A DNA stretch of 41,804 nucleotides, from assembly GCA_905235805.1 (NCBI GenBank), contig CAJOMV010000013.1, forward strand, positions 1-41,804, written 5' to 3'. The first letter of the stretch is position 1. Every line of letters begins with the position of its first letter. Positions 6,781 to 15,656 of the stretch are shown in pieces. The notes beneath the pieces are model-generated. The model had not been told where the DNA came from. It did no database searches and saw only the letters and a list, made by a program, of their open reading frames with translations. A program made the position numbers and the translations under genes. The DNA is from an uncultured Ruminiclostridium sp. (lineage in GTDB: Bacteria > Bacillota > Clostridia > Oscillospirales > Ruminococcaceae).

Positions 6781-7389
6781 ATGGCATTTTTCCCCTTTTT
6801 CATTGATATATCGGATAAGAAGATACTGATAGCCGGGGGCGGGAATGTGGCTCTGCGGAAGGCGGAGAAGCTGCTGCCCTTCGGCGCGGATATCGCGGCG
6901 GTATCACCCGCTTTCTGTGAAGGCTTTGCGGCGCTGGAGGGCGTTATGCTGTACTGCCGGAGGTTTGCGGACAGCGATATCGACGGTGCCTTCGCGGTGA
7001 TAGCCGCCACAGACAACAGGGAGCTGAACGCGCACATCTACCGGCTGTGCAGCGAACGGAACATTCTCGTGAACACGGTGGACGACCCGGAGAACTGCGG
7101 GTTCTACTTCCCCGCTCTCGTCCGGGCTGGCAGCGTGACCGCGGGCATTTCCACAGGCGGCACAAGCCCCATATTCGCGCGGTATGTGCGGGAGATGCTT
7201 ACCGCGGCACTTGACGAAAAAACACTGGCAGCTGGAGATATCCTCGCCAGGTACAGACCCGTCATCAGACAGATGTTTGGTACCGGGGAACAGAGAAAAA
7301 ATGCCGCTGAGAAGCTGCTGGAGCGCTGTGTTTCCGGCGGCGGGATACCCACGGACAATGAAATAACAGAACTGTTGGAGAGCCTATGA
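6781..7389 (+). CDS. sirC: Precorrin-2 dehydrogenase (siroheme synthase N-terminal type)
   Basis: It oxidises precorrin-2 to sirohydrochlorin with NAD+; Met8p/CysG-type members also insert the iron. The 202-aa protein has the Rossmann motif IAGGGNVALRKAEKLL (17-32), the conserved VNTVDDPENCGFYFPA (98-112) with Asp101 in the position of the essential Asp of CysG and Met8p, and ISTGGTSPIFAR (123-134). No separate sirohydrochlorin ferrochelatase (SirB/CbiK) is present in the operon, so this protein may have both activities, or the chelatase is encoded elsewhere (inference). It overlaps hemC by four bases. Confidence 0.9.
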   Translation: MAFFPFFIDISDKKILIAGGGNVALRKAEKLLPFGADIAAVSPAFCEGFAALEGVMLYCRRFADSDIDGAFAVIAATDNRELNAHIYRLCSERNILVNTVDDPENCGFYFPALVRAGSVTAGISTGGTSPIFARYVREMLTAALDEKTLAAGDILARYRPVIRQMFGTGEQRKNAAEKLLERCVSGGGIPTDNEITELLESL

Positions 7390-8240
7390 AAATACGCATC
7401 GGAACACGCAGAAGCAAGCTCGCGCTGATACAGTCGGAGCTCGCCGCAAAAGCGATAGCGGCGGCGTTCCCGGACATTGAGACCGAGCTTGTGCATATAA
7501 CGACAAAGGGAGATATCGTGCTCGACAAGCCGCTTGAAAAGATAGGCGGCAAGGGCGTTTTTATAGATGAGATAGAGCGTGCCATGCTGTGCGGCGAGAC
7601 AGACATTGCCGTACACAGCGCCAAGGACCTGCCGCTTGAGCTCGCGGAGGGTACCGGCATCTTCGCTGTGCTTCCACGCGCGGACGCGCACGACATTCTT
7701 GTGACACGCAGAGGTGAGCCGCTGCCGGAGCACCCGGTCATCGGAACAAGCAGCACGCGCCGGGCTGCCGGAGCCCGGAAGATCTGTCCCGACCCGGTGA
7801 TCAAAGATATCCGCGGCAATGTGGACACCCGCCTGCAGAAGCTCGCCGACGGGCAGTACGACGCGATCGTGCTTGCGGCGGCGGGGCTGGAACGGCTCGG
7901 TGCGCTGACGGACGACAGATTTGACTTTGTAAGGACAGAGTACTCCGCGCTCGTTCCCGCGCCCTGTCAGGGCATCATCGCGATACAGTCCCGGGTCGGT
8001 GAGACCGCGGAGCTGCTGCGGAAGATAAGCGACACCGACACATATATGTGCTTCGAGACCGAGCGGAAGGTGCTGGAGCTTATGAACGCGGGCTGTTCCT
8101 CCCCGGCGGGGGCGGTTTCGGACATCGCGGACGGACGGATCACCCTCACCGTAACAAAGGATCAGCGGAAACTGCTTACCGACAGCGCGCCGGTCACGGA
8201 ACGCTTCGCGCTTGCGGAAAGGCTGGTGAGTAAGCTGTGA
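7386..8240 (+). CDS. hemC: Hydroxymethylbilane synthase (porphobilinogen deaminase)
   Basis: It polymerises four porphobilinogens into hydroxymethylbilane. The 284-aa protein opens with KIRIGTRRSKLALIQ, carries HSAKDLP (77-83) with the catalytic Asp81, GTSSTRRAA and DIRGNVDTRL for substrate binding, and Cys237 in NAGCSSPAGA, the attachment site for the dipyrromethane cofactor. The C-terminal domain is a little short compared with about 305-310 aa in many bacteria. ATGA overlaps on both sides (with sirC and with the next gene) show tight coupling. Confidence 0.95.
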   Translation: MKIRIGTRRSKLALIQSELAAKAIAAAFPDIETELVHITTKGDIVLDKPLEKIGGKGVFIDEIERAMLCGETDIAVHSAKDLPLELAEGTGIFAVLPRADAHDILVTRRGEPLPEHPVIGTSSTRRAAGARKICPDPVIKDIRGNVDTRLQKLADGQYDAIVLAAAGLERLGALTDDRFDFVRTEYSALVPAPCQGIIAIQSRVGETAELLRKISDTDTYMCFETERKVLELMNAGCSSPAGAVSDIADGRITLTVTKDQRKLLTDSAPVTERFALAERLVSKL

Positions 8241-9676
8241 CGGGCTTTGTGTACATAATAGGCGCGGGCTGCGGCTCCGCCGACCTCATCACGGTACGCG
8301 GACTGAACGCGCTGAAAAGCTGCGATACGGTGATATACGACGCGCTCATCGACACCTCCCTGCTATGCAATGCCCCGGCGGGCGCGGAGCTGACATGCGT
8401 GGGAAAACGCTCCGGGAAGCACTCGGCTGATCAGGAGGATATCAACGCACTGCTCGTTGAAAAAGCTCTCGCAGGGCGCACAGTGGCGCGGCTCAAAGGC
8501 GGCGACCCGTTCGTATTCGGACGAGGCGGCGAGGAAACAGCCGAGCTTCGGAAACACGATATCCCATTCTCGGTCATACCGGGAATTTCGTCATGCATAG
8601 CGGTACCGGAGCTTGCGGGCATACCAGTCACACACCGTAATGTGAGCCGCGGCTTCCATGTCATCACCGCGCACACCTCGGAGGGTGACCGCGATTTCTC
8701 ACGATATGCCGCGCTTGAGGGAACCCTCGTTTTCCTCATGGGAAGAAACGCTCTGACGGATATAGCGGAGGGGCTTGTGCGAGGGGGAATGTCCCCGGAC
8801 ACTACCGCGGCTGTGATAAGCGAGGGCGGTACCTTCCGCCAGCGCGCGGTCAGGGGGACCCTTGCGGACATTGCCGGAAAAGCGGAACGCGAGGGCTGCA
8901 CGGCTCCGGCGGTCATAGCGGTGGGCGAGACAGCGGCATTCGACCTCTCGGGCAGCCTTTCCGGCAAGCTGAGGGGCGTTTCGGTGACAGTCACCGGGAC
9001 GGAGAAGTTCACCGGAAAGCTCTCCGCGCTTCTCGGAGCGCAGGGGGCGTATGTAAAGCGGCACACCCACCTGCGCATAGTGAAACAGCGTGATATGCCG
9101 CCGCTTGACGGGTATGGCTGCATAGCGTTCACAAGCTCTTACGGCGCGGAGATGTTCCTGACGCACTGCAAAGAGCAGCGCACAGACCTGCGAACTCTCG
9201 CGGGGGTGAAGATAGCCGCCGTAGGAAGCGGCACAGCGGAGACTCTCGCCGCCGGGGGCATTATCCCGGACATTGTACCCGAAAAATACACGGTCTCCGA
9301 CCTTGCGGACGCTATAGCGGATAACACAGCCGGAAAAGTGCTGATACTGCGGGCTGCACTCGGCTCGGAGACACTCGGTGAGCGGCTCGCGGAGCGGGGT
9401 ACAGACTTCTATGACGTGAAGATATACGACACCGTGAGCATACCGGAGATACCGCCGGAGCACACTGACACCGACTACATCGTGTTCGGCAGCTCGTCGG
9501 GCGTGCAGGCGTTCTTCGCCGCCGGGAGCACAGTTTCCCCGCACACAAGGACAGTCTGCATCGGCGCACAGACCGCGGACACGGCAAAGCAATACACGGA
9601 CGGCGAAATACTCACCGCCCTTCCGCACAGCGCGGAGGGGGTATTGAATACTATCAGAGGAGACATATCGGAATGA
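8237..9676 (+). CDS. cobA-hemD: Uroporphyrinogen-III C-methyltransferase / uroporphyrinogen-III synthase fusion
   Basis: This 479-aa bifunctional enzyme has a CobA/SUMT domain (about 1-240) that makes precorrin-2 with SAM, and a HemD domain (about 247-479) that cyclises hydroxymethylbilane. CobA motifs: [18 protein letters not shown] (5-22), [16 protein letters not shown] (85-100), PGISS (115-119) and GIPVTHR. In the first motif the usual GAGPGD reads GAGCGS, so a Pro and an Asp of the SAM-site loop are replaced. The HemD part is recognisable by [15 protein letters not shown] and [12 protein letters not shown]. The GTG start overlaps hemC by four bases. The order converts the hemC product straight to the siroheme branch. 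Confidence 0.93.
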   Translation: MTGFVYIIGAGCGSADLITVRGLNALKSCDTVIYDALIDTSLLCNAPAGAELTCVGKRSGKHSADQEDINALLVEKALAGRTVARLKGGDPFVFGRGGEETAELRKHDIPFSVIPGISSCIAVPELAGIPVTHRNVSRGFHVITAHTSEGDRDFSRYAALEGTLVFLMGRNALTDIAEGLVRGGMSPDTTAAVISEGGTFRQRAVRGTLADIAGKAEREGCTAPAVIAVGETAAFDLSGSLSGKLRGVSVTVTGTEKFTGKLSALLGAQGAYVKRHTHLRIVKQRDMPPLDGYGCIAFTSSYGAEMFLTHCKEQRTDLRTLAGVKIAAVGSGTAETLAAGGIIPDIVPEKYTVSDLADAIADNTAGKVLILRAALGSETLGERLAERGTDFYDVKIYDTVSIPEIPPEHTDTDYIVFGSSSGVQAFFAAGSTVSPHTRTVCIGAQTADTAKQYTDGEILTALPHSAEGVLNTIRGDISE

Positions 9677-10635
9677 GAAGGTTCAGACGACTGCGGACGA
9701 GCGAGGAGATGCGCTCCCTCGTCCGTGAGACAAGGCTTGACAAAAGGGAGCTGATCTACCCCATTTTCGTGACCGAGGGGGAGAACATAAAGAACCCCGT
9801 GGATTCAATGCCGGGCATATATCAGTGGTCTCCCGACCGGATCGGCGAGGAGCTTGACCGCGCCGCTTCAAGCGGTATCGGAGGTCTGCTGATATTCGGT
9901 ATCCCGGCGCACAAGGACGAACTCGCCACCGAAGCGTACAGCGAAAACGGCATCACACAGCGGACGATACGGCACATCAAGGAGAAGTACCCGCGGCTGC
10001 CGGTCATCGCGGACGTGTGCCTGTGCGAATACACCTCCCACGGTCACTGCGGGGTGGTATGCGGGGGCGAGATACTGAATGACGACACGCTGCCGCTGCT
10101 GGCGAAAATGGCAGTGAGTTTAGCGGACGCGGGAGCGGATATTATCGCGCCCTCCGATATGATGGACGGACGGGTCGCCGCGATACGCGGAGCGCTTGAC
10201 GAAGCGGGTCACATCAACACTCCGATAATGTCGTACAGCGCGAAGTTCGCCTCGGGGTACTACTCACCCTTCCGTGACGCGGCGCAGTCCGCTCCGTCCT
10301 TCGGCGACAGGCGCACATACCAGATGGATCCCGCGAACGGCAGGGAGGCTCTCCGCGAGATAGCGGACGATATCGGCGAGGGCGCGGATATGGTAATGGT
10401 AAAGCCCGCGCTGGCATATCTCGATGTGCTCCGTTCGGCACGGGAACGCTTCGACCTGCCGATAGCCGCCTACAACGTCAGCGGCGAATACAGCATGGTA
10501 AAGGCTGCCGCGGCAAACGGCTGGATAGACGAGAAGCGGATAGTGCTCGAGAACCTGACGGCGATAAAACGCGCGGGCGCGGACATAATCATCACCTATC
10601 ACGCGCTCGACGCGGCGGAATGGATAGAAGAATGA
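9673..10635 (+). CDS. hemB: Delta-aminolevulinic acid dehydratase (porphobilinogen synthase)
   Basis: It condenses two 5-aminolevulinates to porphobilinogen. The 320-aa protein shows [11 protein letters not shown], the Cys-rich zinc loop [14 protein letters not shown] with Cys116, Cys118 and Cys126, and both Schiff-base lysines: Lys191 in MSYSAKFAS and Lys244 in [12 protein letters not shown]. It therefore belongs to the zinc-dependent class. It overlaps the preceding gene by four bases and hemL by four (ATGA). Confidence 0.96.
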   Translation: MRRFRRLRTSEEMRSLVRETRLDKRELIYPIFVTEGENIKNPVDSMPGIYQWSPDRIGEELDRAASSGIGGLLIFGIPAHKDELATEAYSENGITQRTIRHIKEKYPRLPVIADVCLCEYTSHGHCGVVCGGEILNDDTLPLLAKMAVSLADAGADIIAPSDMMDGRVAAIRGALDEAGHINTPIMSYSAKFASGYYSPFRDAAQSAPSFGDRRTYQMDPANGREALREIADDIGEGADMVMVKPALAYLDVLRSARERFDLPIAAYNVSGEYSMVKAAAANGWIDEKRIVLENLTAIKRAGADIIITYHALDAAEWIEE

Positions 10636-11912
10636 ACACACAGAGATCATCGGAATTATTTGCAAAAGCAAAAGAGTTAATGCCCGGCGGCGTGAACAGT
10701 CCCGTCAGGGCGTTCGGGAGCGTGGGGCGGGAGCCGCTGTACATCGCGGGCTCACACGGCGACAGGATAACCGACACTGACGGGAATGAGTACATCGACT
10801 ATGTGTGCTCGTGGGGACCCGATATCCTCGGACACGCTCACCCGGCAGTCATCGGGGCGGTGAAGCGAGCCTGCGAAAACGGGCTGACCTTCGGAGCCTG
10901 CCATGAGGGCGAGATAGTGCTTGCGGAGAAGATACAGGCGCACTTCCCTTCCATGGAGCTGATAAGGCTGGTGAGCTCCGGCACCGAGGCGGTGATGAGC
11001 GCTGTGCGTGCGGCAAGGGGCTTCACGGGACGGGACAGGATAGTGAAGTTCGAGGGCTGCTATCACGGTCACTCGGACGGGCTGCTCGTGAAGGGCGGCT
11101 CGGGACAGCTCACCGGCTCCGTCCCCGACAGCGCGGGAGTGCCCGCGGGATCTACCGAAAACACCCTACTTGCACGGTACAATGACGCGGACTCTGTGGA
11201 GACGCTGTTCGGACGGTTCCCGGAGGATATCGCCGCCGTGATAGTCGAGCCCTGTGCGGCGAATATGGGAGTTGTACCGCCCGAAGCGGGATTTTTACAG
11301 GCTTTGCGGGATATCACGGAACGATACGGCGCACTGCTGATATTCGACGAGGTGATAACAGGCTTCAGACTCTCGGCGGGAGGCGCGCAGGAGCTTTATG
11401 GCATAAAGCCGGATATGACAGCGCTCGGAAAAATAGTCGGCGGGGGCATGCCTCTCGCGGCATACGGCGGCAGGCGGGAGATAATGGAGCAGGTAGCACC
11501 CCTCGGCGCTGTGTATCAGGCGGGAACGCTCTCGGGAAATCCGATAGCGACTGCCGCGGGAATCGCGCAGATAACCGAGATCGAGCGCACGCCCGACCTG
11601 TACTGCGAGCTGGACAGGAAGGCGGCTGTGCTTGAGGCTGCCGCTGTGAAAGCGGGACTGAACGTGAACCGCTGCGGGTCGCTGATGACGGTGTTCTTCA
11701 CCGATAAGCGGGTCACAGACTACGGCAGCGCGCTCACAGCGGACAGAGCGGAGTACGCGCGGTTCTTCGGTCATCTGCTGGACAACGGCATCTACGCCGC
11801 GCCGTCGCAGTTCGAGGCTATGTTCGTATCATACGCGCACAGCGATGAGGATATCATAAAAACGGCTGAAATTATTGCACATTACAGGAAGGAGAACCGG
11901 TATGGCAGTTGA
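10632..11912 (+). CDS. hemL: Glutamate-1-semialdehyde 2,1-aminomutase
   Basis: This PLP enzyme converts glutamate-1-semialdehyde to 5-aminolevulinate, completing the C5 route begun by HemA. Of two in-frame ATGs (10620 and 10632) I chose 10632: it gives [20 protein letters not shown], the usual family start, and the ATGA overlap with hemB seen at neighbouring junctions. The length (426 aa) is typical. Key features: [10 protein letters not shown]-type substrate loop at about 112-120, [22 protein letters not shown] with Asp239, and Lys267 in [10 protein letters not shown] for the PLP Schiff base. The end overlaps the sulfite reductase start by 11 bases. Confidence 0.95.
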   Translation: MNTQRSSELFAKAKELMPGGVNSPVRAFGSVGREPLYIAGSHGDRITDTDGNEYIDYVCSWGPDILGHAHPAVIGAVKRACENGLTFGACHEGEIVLAEKIQAHFPSMELIRLVSSGTEAVMSAVRAARGFTGRDRIVKFEGCYHGHSDGLLVKGGSGQLTGSVPDSAGVPAGSTENTLLARYNDADSVETLFGRFPEDIAAVIVEPCAANMGVVPPEAGFLQALRDITERYGALLIFDEVITGFRLSAGGAQELYGIKPDMTALGKIVGGGMPLAAYGGRREIMEQVAPLGAVYQAGTLSGNPIATAAGIAQITEIERTPDLYCELDRKAAVLEAAAVKAGLNVNRCGSLMTVFFTDKRVTDYGSALTADRAEYARFFGHLLDNGIYAAPSQFEAMFVSYAHSDEDIIKTAEIIAHYRKENRYGS

Positions 11913-12765
11913 TTACTCAACACTCAAAAAAGGCGGCTTCATGCGCCAGAAGCAGAAGGACAATTTCTCGCTGCGGCTTAGGGTCGTAGGCGGGAACGTG
12001 ACGGCGGAACAGCTCGCGAAGATAGCGGAGGTCTCGCAGAAATACGGAGACGGACACGTTCACCTGACCTCACGTCAGAGCATCGAGATACCGTTCATAA
12101 AGCTGGAGCAGATAGACGAGGTGAAGGCTGCTCTCGGTGAGGGCGGTGTGCAGCCCGGAGTCTGCGGTCCCCGCGTCCGCACGATAACCGCCTGTCAGGG
12201 CAGCGCGATATGCCCGAGCGGGTGCATCGACACCTACGAGCTCGCGAAGGAGCTGGACGCGCGTTACTACGCGAGGGAACTGCCTCACAAGTTCAAGTTC
12301 GGCATCACAGGTTGCCAGAACAACTGTCTGAAGGCGGAGGAAAACGACCTCGGCATAAAGGGCGGTCTGAAGGTGCGCTGGAAGGAAGAGGACTGCATAA
12401 ACTGCGGCGTCTGTGAAAAGACCTGCCGCGTTGACGCTGTCACCATAACCGACGGGAAGATAACCGTGGACGAGGGGAAATGCAACTTCTGCGGACGCTG
12501 CGCTAAGTCATGTCCCACAGACGCGTGGGAAACGGTCAGCGGTTACATCGTGTCCTTCGGCGGACTGTTCGGCAACAGCATAGCAAAGGGCGAGCCGATA
12601 GTCCCCTTCATCGAGGACCATGACGCGCTGATGAGAGTATGCGACGCGGCGATAGAATTCTTCGCGGAAAACGCGAAGTCCGGCGAACGCTTCCGCTTCA
12701 CCCTTGACAGAGTGGGTCACGACAAATTCAGAGAAGTGATATTAAGAGCGGTAAATGCGGAATGA
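11902..12765 (+). CDS. Small siroheme-[4Fe-4S] sulfite reductase with built-in 2[4Fe-4S] ferredoxin domain
   Basis: The predicted reaction is six-electron reduction of sulfite to sulfide. The N-terminal half carries the siroheme/cluster signature CQGSAIC (Cys98, Cys104) and GCQNNC (Cys138, Cys142), i.e. CX5C-Xn-CX3C. The C-terminal part has two classic ferredoxin motifs: Cys165/168/171/175 and Cys194/197/200/204. At 287 aa it is the compact, single-subunit kind found in anaerobes (AsrC/assimilatory-type), not DsrAB and not the 570-aa CysI. The start at 11902 has AAGGAGAA upstream and overlaps hemL. Its place directly after the siroheme genes fits a need for that cofactor. A nitrite reductase role is the main alternative, but the APS reductase next door argues for sulfite. 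Confidence 0.85.
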   Translation: MAVDYSTLKKGGFMRQKQKDNFSLRLRVVGGNVTAEQLAKIAEVSQKYGDGHVHLTSRQSIEIPFIKLEQIDEVKAALGEGGVQPGVCGPRVRTITACQGSAICPSGCIDTYELAKELDARYYARELPHKFKFGITGCQNNCLKAEENDLGIKGGLKVRWKEEDCINCGVCEKTCRVDAVTITDGKITVDEGKCNFCGRCAKSCPTDAWETVSGYIVSFGGLFGNSIAKGEPIVPFIEDHDALMRVCDAAIEFFAENAKSGERFRFTLDRVGHDKFREVILRAVNAE

Positions 12766-14426
12766 AGACCGAAAGAATAAAGACCGACATACTCATAATA
12801 GGCGGAGGTACGGCAGGGTGCTATGCTGCCGTGACCGCCGCGGAAGACTCGGATAAGCGGATATTGATATGCGAAAAGGCGCACATAAAGCGCAGCGGGT
12901 GCCTTGCCGCCGGCGTGAACGCGCTGAACGCCTACATAACCGAGGGCAGGACTCCGCAGGACTACGCCGACTACTGCATGAAGGACGCGGCGGGTATAGC
13001 GAGGGAGGATCTGCTTCTCACCATGTCGGAGCGGCTGAACTCGGTGACGGAACGTCTCGAGAAAGAGGGACTCGTCATTCTGAAGGACGAGAACGGAAGG
13101 TACGTCACCCGCGGAAACCGCAATATCAAGATAAACGGCGAGAACATCAAGCCGCTGCTGGCGGGAATGGCGGAGCGCCTGCCGAATGTCAGCATACTGA
13201 ACCGCGTGAACATCACCGACCTTGACGTGACCGATGACCGCGTGAACGGCGCGTTCGGGATAGGCATTGAGAACGATACGTTCTACATTATCGAGGCGGG
13301 TGCCGTGCTCATCGCCACAGGCGGAGCCGCAGGTCTCTACAAGCCGAACAATCCCGGCTTCTCCCGCCACAAGATGTGGTACTGCCCGTTCAATACCGGA
13401 GCGGGATACGCTATGGGGATACGGCACGGGGCGGAGATGACCACCTTCGAGATGCGCTTCATCGCCCTTCGCTGCAAGGACACCATAGCCCCGACGGGAA
13501 CTCTCGCGCAGGGCGTCGGCGCAAAGCAGGTGAACTCCCTCGGCGAGGTGTATGAGCAGAAATACGGGCTCACCACCTCGGAGCGTGTGTACGGGACCGT
13601 GGCGGAGAATGCCGCGGGCAGAGGTCCCTGCTTCCTGCGAACGAAGGGGATCACACCGGAGCAGGAGCAGTCCCTCCTAAAAGCCTACCTCAACATGGCA
13701 CCCTCGCAGACCCTTCACTGGGTGGAGAGCGGGGAGCTGCCGGGAGAGTACAACGTGGAGATAGAAGGCACCGAGCCGTACATTGTCGGTGGGCATACCG
13801 CGAGCGGGTTCTGGGTGGACAAAGACCGCGCCTCTACGATAAAGGGGCTGTACGCCGCGGGAGATGCCGCGGGCGGAGCTCCGCAGAAGTACGTCACGGG
13901 AGCTCTCGCGGAGGGCGAGATAGCTGCGGAATCCATGCTCCGATATCTCGGCGGCAGTTCACCGCGCAGTATTGCGGAGGAAAGCATTGCCTCCCATGAA
14001 AATGAGATATCCCGCTTTCTCGGCAGCTCCGGCAATTCCGAAAGCCCCTACACCACGGAGCAGCTCGAGGAGGCTATGCAGACGGCAATGGACAGCTACG
14101 CGGGCGGCATTAAAACAAACTACCGCTTCTCGGAGAACAGCCTCGACATAGCCGACCGCCGTATAGCACAGCTCATGACCCTATCGGACAGTCTGCGCGC
14201 GGGAGATATGCAGGAGCTGATGTACATTTACGAGCTGCGGGAACGGCTGACGGTATGCAGAACGGTCACAGCGCACCTGAAAGCTCGGCATGAGACGCGC
14301 TGGCACTGCTTCGCGGAGAATTCCGACTACCCGGAGAGAGACGACGAGCACTGGAAGGTATTCGTGAACTCCCGCCTTGTGAACGGAAAGACCGAGATAA
14401 TACTGAGGAGAGTGAACGCCCCGTGA
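12762..14426 (+). CDS. aprA: Adenylylsulfate reductase, flavoprotein alpha subunit
   Basis: It reduces APS to sulfite and AMP. The 554-aa protein starts with an FAD Rossmann motif, DILIIGGGTAGCYAAV (9-24), then KRSGCLAAGVNALNAY, a fumarate-reductase-superfamily feature. Later come MWYCPFNTGAGYAMGIRHG, AEMTTFEMRFIALR, VGGHTASGFWV and GLYAAGDAAGG, which correspond to conserved AprA segments. It is shorter than AprA of sulfate respirers (over 600 aa), and there are no dsr or qmo genes nearby, so an assimilatory role is inferred. The start overlaps the sulfite reductase by four bases and the end overlaps aprB by four, implying stoichiometric expression. Confidence 0.85.
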   Translation: MKTERIKTDILIIGGGTAGCYAAVTAAEDSDKRILICEKAHIKRSGCLAAGVNALNAYITEGRTPQDYADYCMKDAAGIAREDLLLTMSERLNSVTERLEKEGLVILKDENGRYVTRGNRNIKINGENIKPLLAGMAERLPNVSILNRVNITDLDVTDDRVNGAFGIGIENDTFYIIEAGAVLIATGGAAGLYKPNNPGFSRHKMWYCPFNTGAGYAMGIRHGAEMTTFEMRFIALRCKDTIAPTGTLAQGVGAKQVNSLGEVYEQKYGLTTSERVYGTVAENAAGRGPCFLRTKGITPEQEQSLLKAYLNMAPSQTLHWVESGELPGEYNVEIEGTEPYIVGGHTASGFWVDKDRASTIKGLYAAGDAAGGAPQKYVTGALAEGEIAAESMLRYLGGSSPRSIAEESIASHENEISRFLGSSGNSESPYTTEQLEEAMQTAMDSYAGGIKTNYRFSENSLDIADRRIAQLMTLSDSLRAGDMQELMYIYELRERLTVCRTVTAHLKARHETRWHCFAENSDYPERDDEHWKVFVNSRLVNGKTEIILRRVNAP

Positions 14427-14737
14427 GCATTGAGATAAACAAGAGCAGATGCGTCGGCTGCGGGAAATGCAGAGACGTATGCCCCGGCACGCTGATAGCT
14501 CTCGGCAGTGACCGCCGCGCGTACATAAAGTACCCCCGGGACTGCTGGGGCTGCACGAGCTGCATAAAGGAGTGCCCCGTGTACGCGATACGCTTCTTTC
14601 TCGGAGCGGACATGGGCGGCACAGGCGGCAGACTGCACACCGAGCGGGACGGCGATATTCTCCGCTGGATAACCGAAAAGCCCGACGGCACTGTGACCGA
14701 GATCGATGTTGACACAAGAGAGTCAAATAAATACTAA
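14423..14737 (+). CDS. aprB: Adenylylsulfate reductase, 2[4Fe-4S] beta subunit
   Basis: This 104-aa ferredoxin-like electron-transfer partner of AprA has two cluster motifs: [11 protein letters not shown] (Cys10/13/16/20) followed by P, and [11 protein letters not shown] (Cys41/44/47/51). Trp42 next to the second motif is typical of AprB. The C-terminal tail (about 55-104, with [20 protein letters not shown]) is the short extension that clasps the alpha subunit. The GTG start overlaps the aprA stop. Confidence 0.88.
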   Translation: MSIEINKSRCVGCGKCRDVCPGTLIALGSDRRAYIKYPRDCWGCTSCIKECPVYAIRFFLGADMGGTGGRLHTERDGDILRWITEKPDGTVTEIDVDTRESNKY

Positions 14738-14754
14738 AGACCGGAGATGATGTT

Positions 14755-15655
14755 ATGCACGAATTATCGCACCTTGACGAGCTGGAAGCCGAGGCGGTGT
14801 ACATAATCCGCGAGGTCGCCGCGGAATGCGAAAAGCCCGTGATGCTGTACTCTATCGGAAAGGACAGCTCGGTGATGCTGCACTTGGCGCTGAAAGCGTT
14901 CTATCCCGAGAAGCCCCCCCTTCCCCTTCCTGCACGTCAACACGACGTGGAAATTCAGAGAGATGATAAAATTCCGCGACGAGACCGCAAAGAAGCTGGG
15001 TATCGAGATGCTGGAGTACATCAACGAGGACGGCGTGAAGCAGGGTATCAATCCCTTCGACCACGGCGCCGCGTACACCGACATTATGAAGACGCAGGCG
15101 CTCAAGCAGGCGCTCGACAAATACGGCTTCACAGCGGCATTCGGCGGCGGCAGACGCGACGAGGAGAAGTCCCGCGCGAAGGAGCGCATTTTCTCCTTCC
15201 GCAGTGCCTCACACGCATGGGACCCGAAGAACCAGCGTCCCGAGATGTGGAAGCTCTACAACACGAAGATCAACAAGGGCGAGAGTATCCGCGTGTTCCC
15301 CATATCGAACTGGACTGAAAAGGATATATGGCAGTACATAAAGCGCGAGAATATCGACATCGTGCCGCTGTATTTCGCGGCGGAGCGCCCCGTGGTGGAG
15401 CGTGACGGCAACATCATCATGGTGGACGACGACCGCTTCCCTCTCAAGGAAGGCGAGGTGCCGCAGATGAAGTCGGTTCGGTTCCGCACGCTCGGCTGCT
15501 ACCCGCTGACGGGCGGCATCGAGAGCACAGCGGCTACGCTTGACGAGATAATCGCGGAGACGCTTGCGAGCGTGGAATCCGAGCGCACCTCCCGCGTTAT
15601 CGACAACGAGGCGGCGGGAAGCATGGAGCGCAGAAAGAGAGAGGGGTATTTCTGA
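14755..15655 (+). pseudogene. cysD: Sulfate adenylyltransferase subunit 2 (CysD), interrupted by a +1 frameshift in a C7 run
   Basis: CysD is the PP-loop subunit of ATP sulfurylase, making APS from sulfate and ATP. Frame 1 from the ATG at 14755 (GGAG upstream) reads normally through [20 protein letters not shown] and FYPEKPP. At 14914-14920 there are seven C; removing one restores [15 protein letters not shown] and joins the second frame, which then reads correctly ([38 protein letters not shown]) to the stop at 15655. Corrected length is 299 aa, the family norm, and all other motifs are intact. Explanations are an assembly or sequencing error, a recent mutation, or a phase-variable tract. 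A programmed +1 slip on CCC-C is possible but unsupported. Loss would block APS formation by this operon. Confidence 0.88.
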
Positions 15656-15656
15656 T

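Noticed and set aside
12762-14737. Dissimilatory sulfate respiration
   Set aside because: AprAB alone is not enough: no DsrAB, DsrC or Qmo genes, and the linkage to siroheme synthesis and uptake fits assimilation.
14911-14925. Programmed +1 frameshift in cysD
   Set aside because: The C run is slippery, but there is no nearby zero-frame stop or stimulatory structure and CysD families are not known to use recoding; error, lesion or phase variation is simpler.
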